DNA of 12,431 bases from Pseudomonadota bacterium (GTDB lineage: Bacteria; Desulfobacterota; Desulfobulbia; Desulfobulbales; SURF-16): contig JAUVQZ010000066.1 in NCBI GenBank assembly GCA_030597865.1, positions 1 through 12,431 of the forward strand, read 5' to 3'. The stretch's first letter is position 1. Every line of letters starts with the position of its first letter. Both the position numbers and the translations under genes were made by a program. Positions 6,034 through 12,431 of the stretch are shown piece by piece. Below the pieces are notes generated by a model. That model was not told where the DNA came from, did no database searches, and worked only from the letters and a program-made list of their open reading frames with translations.

Positions 6034-8136
6034 ATGCCTTTTCACGGAGAGATCTCTAAATTTTTCCCGCCGGATCTGCTCGAGTATCTGGCCTCCTTTG
6101 GTAAGGACGGTGTTTTAACCGTCAAAGAACCGGAACCGTTGCTGATTACCATTAAGGATGGCTGCGTGGTTGATGCCTTTTCCGCCCGGGCCGATGCCAA
6201 GCTTCTGCGCACCCTCTACTTTCGGAGGGTTATTGATAAGGAAAAATATCAGTATATTGCCAAGGCCCGTTCCGAGACATCTCTCTCCATTCGGGAGATT
6301 TTGGCTAAGCTCAACCTCTTTTCCATGTCCTCTGTCCAGGCAGAGCTGATCATGGCCATTGAGGAGGTTGTCTTCCAGTTTTTCCTGCTGAAATCAGGGG
6401 CCTTTGTCTTTAATGAGACGGCGATCAGCCATGCTGTTTCCAGCACCAGGCTCTATCCTGTTGATTTGATGTACGAGCTCACCAGTCGGGTTGATGAGTG
6501 GAATGAATATCAAGCCGCCCTTGGTGGCTTGGGCCAGGTTGTATTGCTCACCGAGTCTGGCCGGGAGGCGGAACCGGCCAATAAGAGTGAGGATATTATT
6601 TATCGGATGATCAATGGCGACAACTCCATTGAAAAGATTGTCAATCAGGCCCCCCTGCCACGATTTTTCGCCTTAAAATTCATTGCCAACGGGGTTCTGA
6701 AGGGCTGGCTTTCTTTGACAGGAGTCCCGGAGGTAGGGGCCTTGGCAGAAAAAGACAGGGTGTGCGCCCAGCCCAACCTGTTCCTCGATTTCAAGAGAAG
6801 TTTTAAAGAGGTGCTGCATGGGGAAAGCATGCGCCGCAAGGTTGAGCATACCCTGCTATTTTGTAAGAATTATTTTGATGTTACCCTGATACTGTCGGTG
6901 AAAAAGGGCAAATTATTCCGCTGTCTTGCCTTTCGTAAGGATGGCATGGGGCGACTGGGCAGTGAGACGATCAATAGGCAACCCCACATTGTCAAGGACC
7001 AGGTTTTGGTGACGGCCTGTGAAAAGGGGTTGTCTTTTTTTGGCAAGGTGTATGACAGCGAATTTTTTGAGGACCTTATTGATCTCCCTGTTGAGGGCGA
7101 GTGCGGTCTTATCCCCATCGAGGTCACCGCTGACAGCGCCAAGCTCATCTTTGCCGTCAACAGTAAGGAGAGGCAGGGCATGAGTCCCCTCCATTTTCTG
7201 GATCTCCTCTCCTGGGTCATTGCCCCGGCCCAGACCGCTAAGCTCAGTAACGACGCTGCCCCGGCCATGCCTGAAAATATTGGTGAGGACAAGGCCACCA
7301 GGCTCATTGCCCTCACGGATGAGCTGCCGCCCATGCCCCATGTGGTGGGCCAGGCCCTGAAGATTATTGGTGATCCGGAAAGCTCCCTGGAGGAGCTTGC
7401 CGCTGTTCTGGCCCAGGACCAGTCCCTGTTGGCCATGATTATCAAGGTTAGCAATTCCGCCCTCTACAGTACGGGGCAGGAGATCAGCTCCCTGCAGACA
7501 GCTATCACCAAGCTTGGAGTCAATATCGTCCGCAGCCTGGTGCTCACCGCCTCTACCCAGGCCGTCTTTCCCAGGGATGATGTCAAGATCGGTGGTTTTG
7601 GCAAGGCCCTCTGGGGCCATTCCAAGGAATGCGGTCTGGCGGCCCGGCGTCTGGCGCAGAGCATCGCCTATCCTGATCCTGAAGAGGCCTTTGTGGGCGG
7701 GCTCCTCCATGATATTGGCCGGCTGGCTATCCTGATGGGCCACCCGGATGAGTATGCTGAAATTGATCGGCTCAACTGTGCCGGTCAGAAAGGGCTGCTC
7801 CAGGCGGAGCAGGACCTCCTCGGCTTTGACCATACTATTATCGGCCAGATGCTGGTCCAAAAATGGTCCATGCCCCCGGCGCTTCAGGCCTGGGTTGAGC
7901 AGCACCACCGGCCCCAGGAGGCCACGGATAGATTTCAAACCCTGGCCAATATCACGGCCATGGCTGATTATCTCAGTCTCCAGGTGGGCAAGGCCCCCGG
8001 CGTCAAGGAGCTTGATGAGTGGCAGGATATCAATGTCGTACAGCAGGGGCTTGGTCTGGATGACGCGGAGCTCGAGGGGCTTAAGGGCCAGCTACACGAG
8101 GATTTCCGTCAGGCTAACATCTTTGATATGGCCTGA
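6034..8136 (+). CDS. DUF4388 (PATAN)-HDOD domain signalling protein
   Basis: This 700-residue protein is predicted to be cytoplasmic, with no signal peptide or membrane segment. It begins with a DUF4388/PATAN domain (about 1-130, HGEISKFFPPDLLEYLASFG), a module common in deltaproteobacterial and cyanobacterial two-component systems. Residues about 185-230 look like a small helical or winged-helix segment. Residues about 240-400 are an unassigned alpha/beta region, GAF-like at best. The HDOD domain (about 425-630) has LPPMPHVVGQAL, SNSALY, LHDIGRL with H559/D560, and a late HH. HDOD proteins act as signalling outputs in motility, cell-cycle and stress control, usually without proven catalysis. 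The start is ATG with only a weak GGA upstream, but the DUF4388 fold begins immediately after it. Divergence from the sensor kinase suggests a shared pathway, which is inference. Confidence 0.85.
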   Translation: MPFHGEISKFFPPDLLEYLASFGKDGVLTVKEPEPLLITIKDGCVVDAFSARADAKLLRTLYFRRVIDKEKYQYIAKARSETSLSIREILAKLNLFSMSSVQAELIMAIEEVVFQFFLLKSGAFVFNETAISHAVSSTRLYPVDLMYELTSRVDEWNEYQAALGGLGQVVLLTESGREAEPANKSEDIIYRMINGDNSIEKIVNQAPLPRFFALKFIANGVLKGWLSLTGVPEVGALAEKDRVCAQPNLFLDFKRSFKEVLHGESMRRKVEHTLLFCKNYFDVTLILSVKKGKLFRCLAFRKDGMGRLGSETINRQPHIVKDQVLVTACEKGLSFFGKVYDSEFFEDLIDLPVEGECGLIPIEVTADSAKLIFAVNSKERQGMSPLHFLDLLSWVIAPAQTAKLSNDAAPAMPENIGEDKATRLIALTDELPPMPHVVGQALKIIGDPESSLEELAAVLAQDQSLLAMIIKVSNSALYSTGQEISSLQTAITKLGVNIVRSLVLTASTQAVFPRDDVKIGGFGKALWGHSKECGLAARRLAQSIAYPDPEEAFVGGLLHDIGRLAILMGHPDEYAEIDRLNCAGQKGLLQAEQDLLGFDHTIIGQMLVQKWSMPPALQAWVEQHHRPQEATDRFQTLANITAMADYLSLQVGKAPGVKELDEWQDINVVQQGLGLDDAELEGLKGQLHEDFRQANIFDMA

Positions 8137-8261
8137 AAATCACCAGCAACCCTTGGTAATACTCCCCCCTGATCTTTTTTGTCCTTCCAGACACCTCACC
8201 CCTTTGCCCACGGCCGGATTCATGCTAGGTTGCCCCTTTAAAGGTGAAGAGGGCATTATGT

Positions 8262-8867
8262 ATGGATATTCATCCCCAGGAAAAGGGCAGACGTGATGTG
8301 CTGCGGCAGGAGGTATTGGCCCGCCGTGACCAGTTGCCGGCACAGGAATGGCGAGAAAAGAGTCGTGCCCTGGCCCTTCGGCTGGGGAGTCTTGGCTGTT
8401 TCAACCAGGCCCGGGCCATTCTCTTTTTTGTCAGTTTTCGCAGCGAGGCAGACACCTTCTTTCTGATCCGCCAGGCCCTGGAGAATGGCGTGCAGGTGGC
8501 GGCCCCCCTGACCGTCAGCAGGGATAAAGAACTCAAGATTTTTGTCATTAGGGACCTGGAAAACGATCTTGTCCCTGGCTATCAGGGAATTTTGGAGCCG
8601 GACCCGAGGCGCTGTCCCCAGCTGGATCCTGCCCTCCTTGATCTCGTTATTGTGCCGGGCTCGGTCTTTGATCGCCAGGGAGGCCGGATGGGCTATGGCG
8701 GCGGCTATTATGATCGTTTCTTGGCCAACAGGGCGCCCCAGGCCGTTAGGGTTGGGGTATGTTTTGACCTGCAGCTGGTGGACAAGGTGGCCATGGCAGC
8801 CCATGACCAGTATCTTGACTATGTGGTAACAGAATCGCAAATCGCCGGAACCGCTCGCCATTGCTAA
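8262..8867 (+). CDS. 5-formyltetrahydrofolate cyclo-ligase (5,10-methenyl-THF synthetase)
   Basis: The enzyme uses ATP to convert 5-formyl-THF to 5,10-methenyl-THF, returning a storage or inhibitory folate to the one-carbon pool. The predicted 201 residues match the usual family length. Visible are the basic N-terminal helix (RRDVLRQEVLARR at 10-22), FFVSFRSEADT (55-65) and the signature GSVFDRQGGRMGYGGGYYDR (133-152), which carries the nucleotide-binding glycines and the YYDR end. ATG 8262 was chosen because AGAGGG lies 8 bases upstream. A GTG at 8244 would add six residues but lacks a ribosome binding site. It lies 125 bases after the HDOD gene, in the same direction. The E. coli homologue ygfA follows 6S RNA, but no such RNA could be recognised here. 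Confidence 0.92.
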   Translation: MDIHPQEKGRRDVLRQEVLARRDQLPAQEWREKSRALALRLGSLGCFNQARAILFFVSFRSEADTFFLIRQALENGVQVAAPLTVSRDKELKIFVIRDLENDLVPGYQGILEPDPRRCPQLDPALLDLVIVPGSVFDRQGGRMGYGGGYYDRFLANRAPQAVRVGVCFDLQLVDKVAMAAHDQYLDYVVTESQIAGTARHC

Positions 8868-8874
8868 GATACAG

Positions 8875-8890
8875 AGGCAGCAAGGCAGCA
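8875..8890 (+). repeat. two tandem copies of AGGCAGCA
   Basis: An exact 8-base duplication lies in the gap between the cyclo-ligase stop codon and the deacetylase gene. It is too short to assign a role and may be chance. Confidence 0.5.
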
Positions 8891-8944
8891 ACGAAGGGGC
8901 GAAGGCGGATTTGCCAGAAATAAATGAAAAAAGAGGACATCGCT

Positions 8945-9988
8945 GTGAGCACTGCAATTTTCCGTGACAATCTCTACCTCCTCCATGACCCGGGCTTTGA
9001 CCATGTGGAATGCCCGGACCGCTTAAAGGTGGTGTATGACCAGCTTGACAATCCCGATATTGCCCGGCAGTTTGTGTTTCCCAAGGCTGAACCGGCCCCC
9101 TTTGAAATTTTGAATCTTAATCACAGCAAGGCCCATATCGAACGTATTGCCCAGACCGCAGGCCGTACCTTTGATGCCTTGGATCAGGACACCACCACAT
9201 CGGCCAAGTCCTATGACGCCGCCTGCCTGGCTGTTGGCGCCGTGGTGGAGGGGACGCGGATGGTGGTGGAGGGCGAGGTGGATAATTGTTTCGCCCTGGT
9301 CCGGCCCCCCGGCCATCATGCCGAGCATGACCGGGCCATGGGCTTCTGCCTCTTTAATAATGTGGCCATTGCCGCCCGTTATGCCGTGGACAGGCTGGGC
9401 CTCAAGCGGGTTATGATCATTGACTGGGACCTCCATCATGGTAACGGTACCCAGAATTCCTTTGCTGATACCGATGAGGTTCTCTACTTCTCCACCCATC
9501 AGTTCCCCTATTATCCCGGCACCGGCGCCATCCATGAGACCGGTCAGGGCAAAGGGGAGGGCTATACGGTCAATGTGCCCCTGGGCGCCGGTCTTGGTGA
9601 TGAGCATTACGCCCGCATTTTCAATGGCATACTGGCCCCGGTTGTCCGCCAGTATAAGCCGGAACTTATACTGGTTTCAGCCGGCTACGACACCGCCCTC
9701 AATGATCCCTTGGGCGGCATGAGTATTACGAAGGATGGTTTTTCCTACATGACCAGGAAGGTGGTGGAGCTGGCCGATGAGGTGTGTGATGGCCGGCTGC
9801 TGCTCACCCTGGAGGGGGGCTATGATCTCCAGAGCCTTGCCAATGGTGTGCTGGTCGGGCTGACAGAGATGCTTGGCCGTGGCACCTTGACGGAAGAGGT
9901 GTTGGCTAAACTCAGCGCCACAGACATCCCCTTTCCTGCCTTTGATGCCGCCCTGGCAGGGGCAGCGCGGAAATGGGATTTTTCCTGA
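8945..9988 (+). CDS. histone deacetylase superfamily protein (AcuC/acetylpolyamine amidohydrolase-like)
   Basis: These zinc hydrolases remove acetyl groups from lysines, polyamines or other amides. With the GTG start the protein has 347 residues, a normal size for a bacterial class II-like member. It shows the early HDPGFDHVECPDR block, RPPGHHAEH with the active-site pair H124/H125, and DWDLHHGNGT with zinc ligands D162 and H164. It also shows AGYD with the third ligand D249, followed by DPLGG, and LEGGYDL with the catalytic Y293. All active-site residues are present, so it should be active; the substrate is not predictable. GTG 8945 is preferred because AGAGGA lies 7 bases before it. ATG 8924 would add seven residues but has only a distant AGGCGGA. 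It sits between folate and tRNA-amidation genes with no acetyl-CoA synthetase nearby, so an acuC role is not supported by context. Confidence 0.92.
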   Translation: MSTAIFRDNLYLLHDPGFDHVECPDRLKVVYDQLDNPDIARQFVFPKAEPAPFEILNLNHSKAHIERIAQTAGRTFDALDQDTTTSAKSYDAACLAVGAVVEGTRMVVEGEVDNCFALVRPPGHHAEHDRAMGFCLFNNVAIAARYAVDRLGLKRVMIIDWDLHHGNGTQNSFADTDEVLYFSTHQFPYYPGTGAIHETGQGKGEGYTVNVPLGAGLGDEHYARIFNGILAPVVRQYKPELILVSAGYDTALNDPLGGMSITKDGFSYMTRKVVELADEVCDGRLLLTLEGGYDLQSLANGVLVGLTEMLGRGTLTEEVLAKLSATDIPFPAFDAALAGAARKWDFS

Positions 9989-10024
9989 GCAGCCCTATTG
10001 AACTTCACCTGAGGGAAGGGTAGT

Positions 10025-10043
10025 ATGCCTTGTTTTGTGGCAT
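10025..10043 (+). terminator. weak hairpin after the deacetylase gene
   Basis: ATGCC (10025-10029) and GGCAT (10039-10043) can form a 5-bp stem with a 9-base loop, 36 bases after the deacetylase stop codon. The T-rich stretch is in the loop and not after the stem, so intrinsic termination is doubtful. It lies in the 117-base gap before gatC. Confidence 0.15.
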
Positions 10044-10105
10044 GGACGGGGCTGTGCCGGTTGAATGCCAGTGGCCCTGAAGGACCTCGATAAAAGAGAA
10101 GAGAT

Positions 10106-10390
10106 ATGAGTATTTCCAAAGAAGAAGTGATGAAGGTCGCTAACCTGGCCCGCCTTGAGCTTTCTCCGGATGAGGTTGAGAGTATGACCGATCAGCTCGC
10201 CACCATCCTTGGCTATGTGGATAAGCTGGACGGGATTGACTGCCGTGATATCGCACCCACCACCCATGTTTTGGCCATTGAAAACGCCTTTCGCGATGAT
10301 GTGGTGCAACCCTCCCTTTCCCAGGCAGAGGCCCTTGCCAATGGCCCCCTGCACAATGGCGAGGCCTTTGTGGTGCCGAGGGTCATCTAA
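10106..10390 (+). CDS. gatC: Asp-tRNA(Asn)/Glu-tRNA(Gln) amidotransferase subunit C
   Basis: GatC is the small subunit that wraps around GatA and GatB and stabilises the GatCAB complex, which amidates mischarged Glu-tRNA(Gln) and Asp-tRNA(Asn) in the cytoplasm. The 94 residues are of standard length. They open MSISKEEVMKVANLARLELS, carry the helical PDEVESMTDQLATILGYVDKL, and end in the typical FVVPRVI. A GAGAAGAG stretch precedes the ATG. gatA follows 49 bases downstream, the usual gene order. The pair implies that the organism makes Gln-tRNA, Asn-tRNA or both by the indirect route. Confidence 0.95.
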   Translation: MSISKEEVMKVANLARLELSPDEVESMTDQLATILGYVDKLDGIDCRDIAPTTHVLAIENAFRDDVVQPSLSQAEALANGPLHNGEAFVVPRVI

Positions 10391-10439
10391 GCTTTGTTGT
10401 GGACAGATAATTTCAAAAATGAACTGTAGATAAATTCCA

Positions 10440-11897
10440 ATGGAACTAAGTGCCTTAACAATCCACCAAGTACAGGAACTGCTGGCCAAGGGTGAAACCT
10501 CAAGCGTTGAGGTGACAAACGCCGTATTTGAGCGCATGACAGCGGTAGAGCCCCAGGTTGCGGCCTATATAACGGAGAATCGTGATCAGGCCCTGGCCCA
10601 GGCGGCCAATGCCGATGCCATGCGGGGGCGCGGCGAGGGCGGCGCCCTCTGCGGTATCCCCCTTGCCATCAAGGATGTCATCTGCACCAAGGGCCTGCGC
10701 ACCACGGCCGGCTCCCGCATCCTGGAGAATTTCATCCCCCCCTATGATGCAACGGTGATGGAGAAGTTACAGGACCAGGGCGCCGTCTGTGTCGGCAAGG
10801 TGAGTATGGATGAATTTGCCATGGGATCCGGCAATGAAAACTGCGCCTTTGGCACCCCCCATAACCCCTGGCATCTTGACCATATCTGCGGTGGTTCCAG
10901 CGGTGGTTCTGCGGCAGCGGTGGCAGCTGATGAGTGTATGGCCTCCCTCGGTTCGGATACCGGTGGCTCCATCCGTCAGCCCGCCTCCCATTGCGGCATG
11001 GTGGGGCTGAAACCAACCTATGGCCGGGTCTCCCGTTTCGGCCTCCTGGCCTTTGCCTCTTCCCTGGACCAGATCGGTCCCATCACCAAGGATGTGGCTG
11101 ACGCAGCTCTTATGCTGAATGCCATTGCCGGTTATGACCCCCGCGACTCAACCTCGGCCCAGGTTGCTACCCCGGATTACACCAAGGCCCTTGTTGCTGG
11201 CCTGGACGGACTCACCGTGGGTGTGCCGGAGGAGTATTTTGGCGCCGGCCTTGATCCGGAGGTGGAAGGGGTTATTCGCCACGGTATTGACCAGCTCAAG
11301 GCTGCCGGTGCCAAGGTCAAGGAGGTCTCTCTGCCCCATACCGAGTACGGGGTGGCCGCCTATTATATCATTGCCCCGGCCGAGGCCAGCTCCAACCTGG
11401 CCCGTTATGACGGGGTGCGCTACGGGCGGCGTGATATGGATGCCAATTCCCTGGTCGATCTCTACAGGCGCAGCCGCTCCCAGGGCTTTGGTGATGAGGT
11501 CAAACGCCGTATTCTCATCGGCACCTATGCCCTTTCTTCCGGCTATTATGATGCCTATTACAAGAAGGCCTCCCAGGTGCGGACCTTGATTGTCGAGGAT
11601 TATAAACAGGCCTTCAGCCAATGCGATGTCCTGGTCAGCCCGGTGACGCCCACCCCGGCCTGGAGGATTGGCGAAAAGACCAGTGATCCTCTGAGCGTCT
11701 ACCTTTCCGACCTTCTCACCATTCCTGCCAACCTGGCCGGTGTGCCCGGCATGTCTGTCCCCTGCGGCTTCAGTGGGGCGGGTCTGCCCATCGGCCTCCA
11801 GCTCCAGGGCAGTCATTTCAGTGAAGAAACTCTGCTCAGGGTCGCCCATAATCTTGAGCTGCGCCTGGATATTGCGGGCAAGAAACCAGCCTTATAA
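10440..11897 (+). CDS. gatA: Asp-tRNA(Asn)/Glu-tRNA(Gln) amidotransferase subunit A (amidase-signature glutaminase)
   Basis: GatA hydrolyses glutamine and passes ammonia through the complex to the activated aminoacyl-tRNA on GatB. The 485 residues match the family. The Ser-cisSer-Lys triad is visible as K78 (GIPLAIKDV), S153 (GGSSGGSAAAVAA) and S177 (SDTGGSIRQP). GatA-type blocks such as GLKPTYGRVSRFGL and SFASSLDQIGPI-like sequence (FASSLDQIGPI) follow, and the C-terminus has the NLAGVPGMSVPCGF block. An adjacent gatC makes GatA much likelier than a generic amidase. No clear Shine-Dalgarno sequence is seen before the ATG: the 49-base gap after gatC is AT-rich, with only GATAA about 8 bases upstream. 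gatB does not follow; hisC is next. Confidence 0.97.
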   Translation: MELSALTIHQVQELLAKGETSSVEVTNAVFERMTAVEPQVAAYITENRDQALAQAANADAMRGRGEGGALCGIPLAIKDVICTKGLRTTAGSRILENFIPPYDATVMEKLQDQGAVCVGKVSMDEFAMGSGNENCAFGTPHNPWHLDHICGGSSGGSAAAVAADECMASLGSDTGGSIRQPASHCGMVGLKPTYGRVSRFGLLAFASSLDQIGPITKDVADAALMLNAIAGYDPRDSTSAQVATPDYTKALVAGLDGLTVGVPEEYFGAGLDPEVEGVIRHGIDQLKAAGAKVKEVSLPHTEYGVAAYYIIAPAEASSNLARYDGVRYGRRDMDANSLVDLYRRSRSQGFGDEVKRRILIGTYALSSGYYDAYYKKASQVRTLIVEDYKQAFSQCDVLVSPVTPTPAWRIGEKTSDPLSVYLSDLLTIPANLAGVPGMSVPCGFSGAGLPIGLQLQGSHFSEETLLRVAHNLELRLDIAGKKPAL

Positions 11898-11904
11898 TGT
11901 CCAT

Positions 11905-11953
11905 ACCATAAAGGTCAGCCGCTCTTCTTTGTCGCCGGGCTGTCTCTTATGGT
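11905..11953 (+). promoter_or_regulatory. imperfect inverted repeat between gatA and hisC
   Basis: ACCATAA (11905-11911) pairs with TTATGGT (11947-11953), and inside it CAGCC (11916-11920) pairs with GGCTG (11938-11942). The two stems are separated by a symmetric 4/4 internal loop and closed by a 17-base loop. The outer arm ends 12 bases before the hisC ATG and takes in GGTGA, the only purine-rich ribosome-binding candidate. It could be a modest mRNA structure affecting hisC translation or a chance pairing. No T-run follows, so it is not a standard terminator. Confidence 0.3.
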
Positions 11954-11965
11954 GATAATGTGTGA

Positions 11966-12220
11966 ATGATGAAATTGAACGTCAGCGATAATATAAAAAG
12001 CCTCATCCCCTATCCTCCCGGTAAACCATTGAAGGAGCTGGAGCGGGAGTATGGGATTACCGGGTCCATCAAGATGGCCTCCAATGAGAATTCCCTGGGG
12101 CCCTCGCCCAAGGCCATGGAGGCCATTGCTAATTGTCTGGGCAATCTGCACCGCTATCCGGACGGCAGCTGTTATTATCTGGCCCAGGCCGTGTCTGCCA
12201 AGCTGGGACTGTTGCCGGAG
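11966..12220 (+). CDS. hisC: histidinol-phosphate aminotransferase, N-terminal part only, cut off at a chimeric junction
   Basis: HisC is the PLP-dependent fold-type I aminotransferase of histidine biosynthesis, making histidinol phosphate. Residues 1-85 follow the family: NIKSLIPYPPGKPLKELEREYG, SNENSLGPSPKAMEA (39-53), HRYPDG (62-67) and LAQAVSAKLGL. A complete HisC has about 350-370 residues and continues with a GNGS-E motif, a YP substrate region and a PLP-binding lysine; none of these appear. After GLLPE the frame stays open but becomes an unrelated NTPase sequence. Start ATG 11966 is followed by a second ATG at 11969, and either may be used. The ribosome binding site is weak (GGTGA about 10 bases upstream). 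The gene lies 68 bases after gatA. Orthologue confidence is good, although related class II aminotransferases share the early motifs. Confidence 0.75.
12206..12220 (+). other. chimeric junction (GLLPE-coding word) between hisC and an nSTAND1 NTPase
   Basis: The 15 bases encode GLLPE, which fits both partners. HisC proteins continue KLG-(V/L)-x-P-E after the first helices, and nSTAND1 NTPases read KSSLxRAGLLPxL just after Walker A. GC is 140/255 (55%) in hisC before the end of this word and 144/211 (68%) after it. Alanine codons change from 6 of 7 GCC with no GCG to 5 of 7 GCG. A join at a short shared sequence explains why the frame is kept. Confidence 0.75.
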
Positions 12221-12431
12221 CTGGCGCGCAGTCGATACTTCGAGTCGGGGTTCTGGCTGATTCGCGAGATGCGCCCGGGCCCGCGCCCGCTCGACGTGCT
12301 GGCGCAGGTGCTCGAGCGCGCCGACGACGACGCGCCCTTCGCCTATGAGACGGTCCAGGAGCTGCTCGAAGCGCACACGCCGGCGAAGCGTCTGCTGCTG
12401 CTGGTCGATCAGTTCGAGGAGGTATTCACGC
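12206..12431 (+). CDS. internal fragment of an nSTAND1-type NTPase, not native to this locus
   Basis: The frame reads GLLPELARSRYF, then LIREMRPGPRPLDVLAQVLE, and near the window end LLLLVDQFEEVFT, then runs off the edge. This matches the start of the NTPase domain of novel-STAND (nSTAND1) proteins. In these, 'GLLPxL' directly follows the Walker A loop GxxGxGKSSL, 'RPGxxPLxxLA' comes next, and 'VDQFEE' is the Walker B segment. Walker A is missing and hisC stands in its place, so the domain cannot bind nucleotide as written. Such proteins usually continue into WD40 or other repeats and act in signalling or antiphage defence; which applies here is unknown. High GC and GCG-rich alanine codons point to a different genome, such as a myxobacterium or actinobacterium. 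Confidence 0.6.

Noticed and set aside
6913..7938. Minus-strand open frame of 341 codons opposite the HDOD gene
   Set aside because: The opposite strand encodes the conserved HDOD domain. The same composition effect explains the open frame, and no family motif is visible.
8235..8244. Palindrome CCTTTAAAGG before the cyclo-ligase gene
   Set aside because: Ten bases of AT-centred symmetry near a ribosome binding site are expected by chance, and there is no second copy or promoter context.
8137..8261. 6S RNA upstream of the cyclo-ligase gene, as in E. coli
   Set aside because: The gap is only 125 bases, shorter than a normal 6S RNA, and no long bulged hairpin could be recognised in it.

Overview
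The window reads as a housekeeping stretch of a Gram-negative, sulfate-reducer-like genome, with a foreign or misassembled sequence at its right edge. The organism is inferred, not proven. The proteins look like those of Desulfobacterota (deltaproteobacteria, Desulfobulbales-like): a DUF4388 (PATAN)-HDOD protein, a Cache-type hybrid histidine kinase whose receiver carries an LDMLMDPG motif, gatCA and hisC. The coding sequences share one clear style, moderately GC-rich with GCC-dominated alanine codons. No rRNA, tRNA, CRISPR array, integrase or transposase gene was seen.

Left part. The minus strand at 118..1 holds the first 39 codons of a gene running off the edge, possibly a RelA/SpoT-type protein. 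A 273-base spacer follows, then rnr (RNase R) and a trmJ-like SPOUT tRNA 2'-O-methyltransferase, both on the plus strand. The 79-base gap between them holds a short GTAG-headed palindrome that resembles a REP element. These two RNA-maturation genes converge, with 19 bases between stop codons, on a 741-residue membrane hybrid sensor kinase on the minus strand.

Middle. A 336-base spacer separates the kinase from a divergently transcribed 700-residue DUF4388-HDOD protein. The spacer holds a good sigma70-like promoter for the kinase, and a TACAAT box plus two palindromes in front of the HDOD gene. The arrangement suggests, without proving, a sensor and output pair.

Right part. Downstream of the HDOD gene everything is on the plus strand: 5-formyltetrahydrofolate cyclo-ligase, a histone-deacetylase-superfamily deacetylase, gatC, gatA and hisC. 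No gatB is present, so the amidotransferase needs a GatB encoded elsewhere. The hisC reading frame follows the aminotransferase family for about 80 residues. At a GLLPE pentapeptide (12206..12220) it changes in frame into the middle of an nSTAND1-type NTPase, which has a Walker B-like VDQFEE but no Walker A. At the same point GC rises from 55% to 68% and the preferred alanine codon switches from GCC to GCG. The likeliest explanation is an assembly chimera at a short shared word, so the last ~210 bases should not be taken as belonging to this genome. I found no clear new biological system. The items most worth checking are this junction, the REP-like element, and the divergent kinase/HDOD pair with its palindromes.
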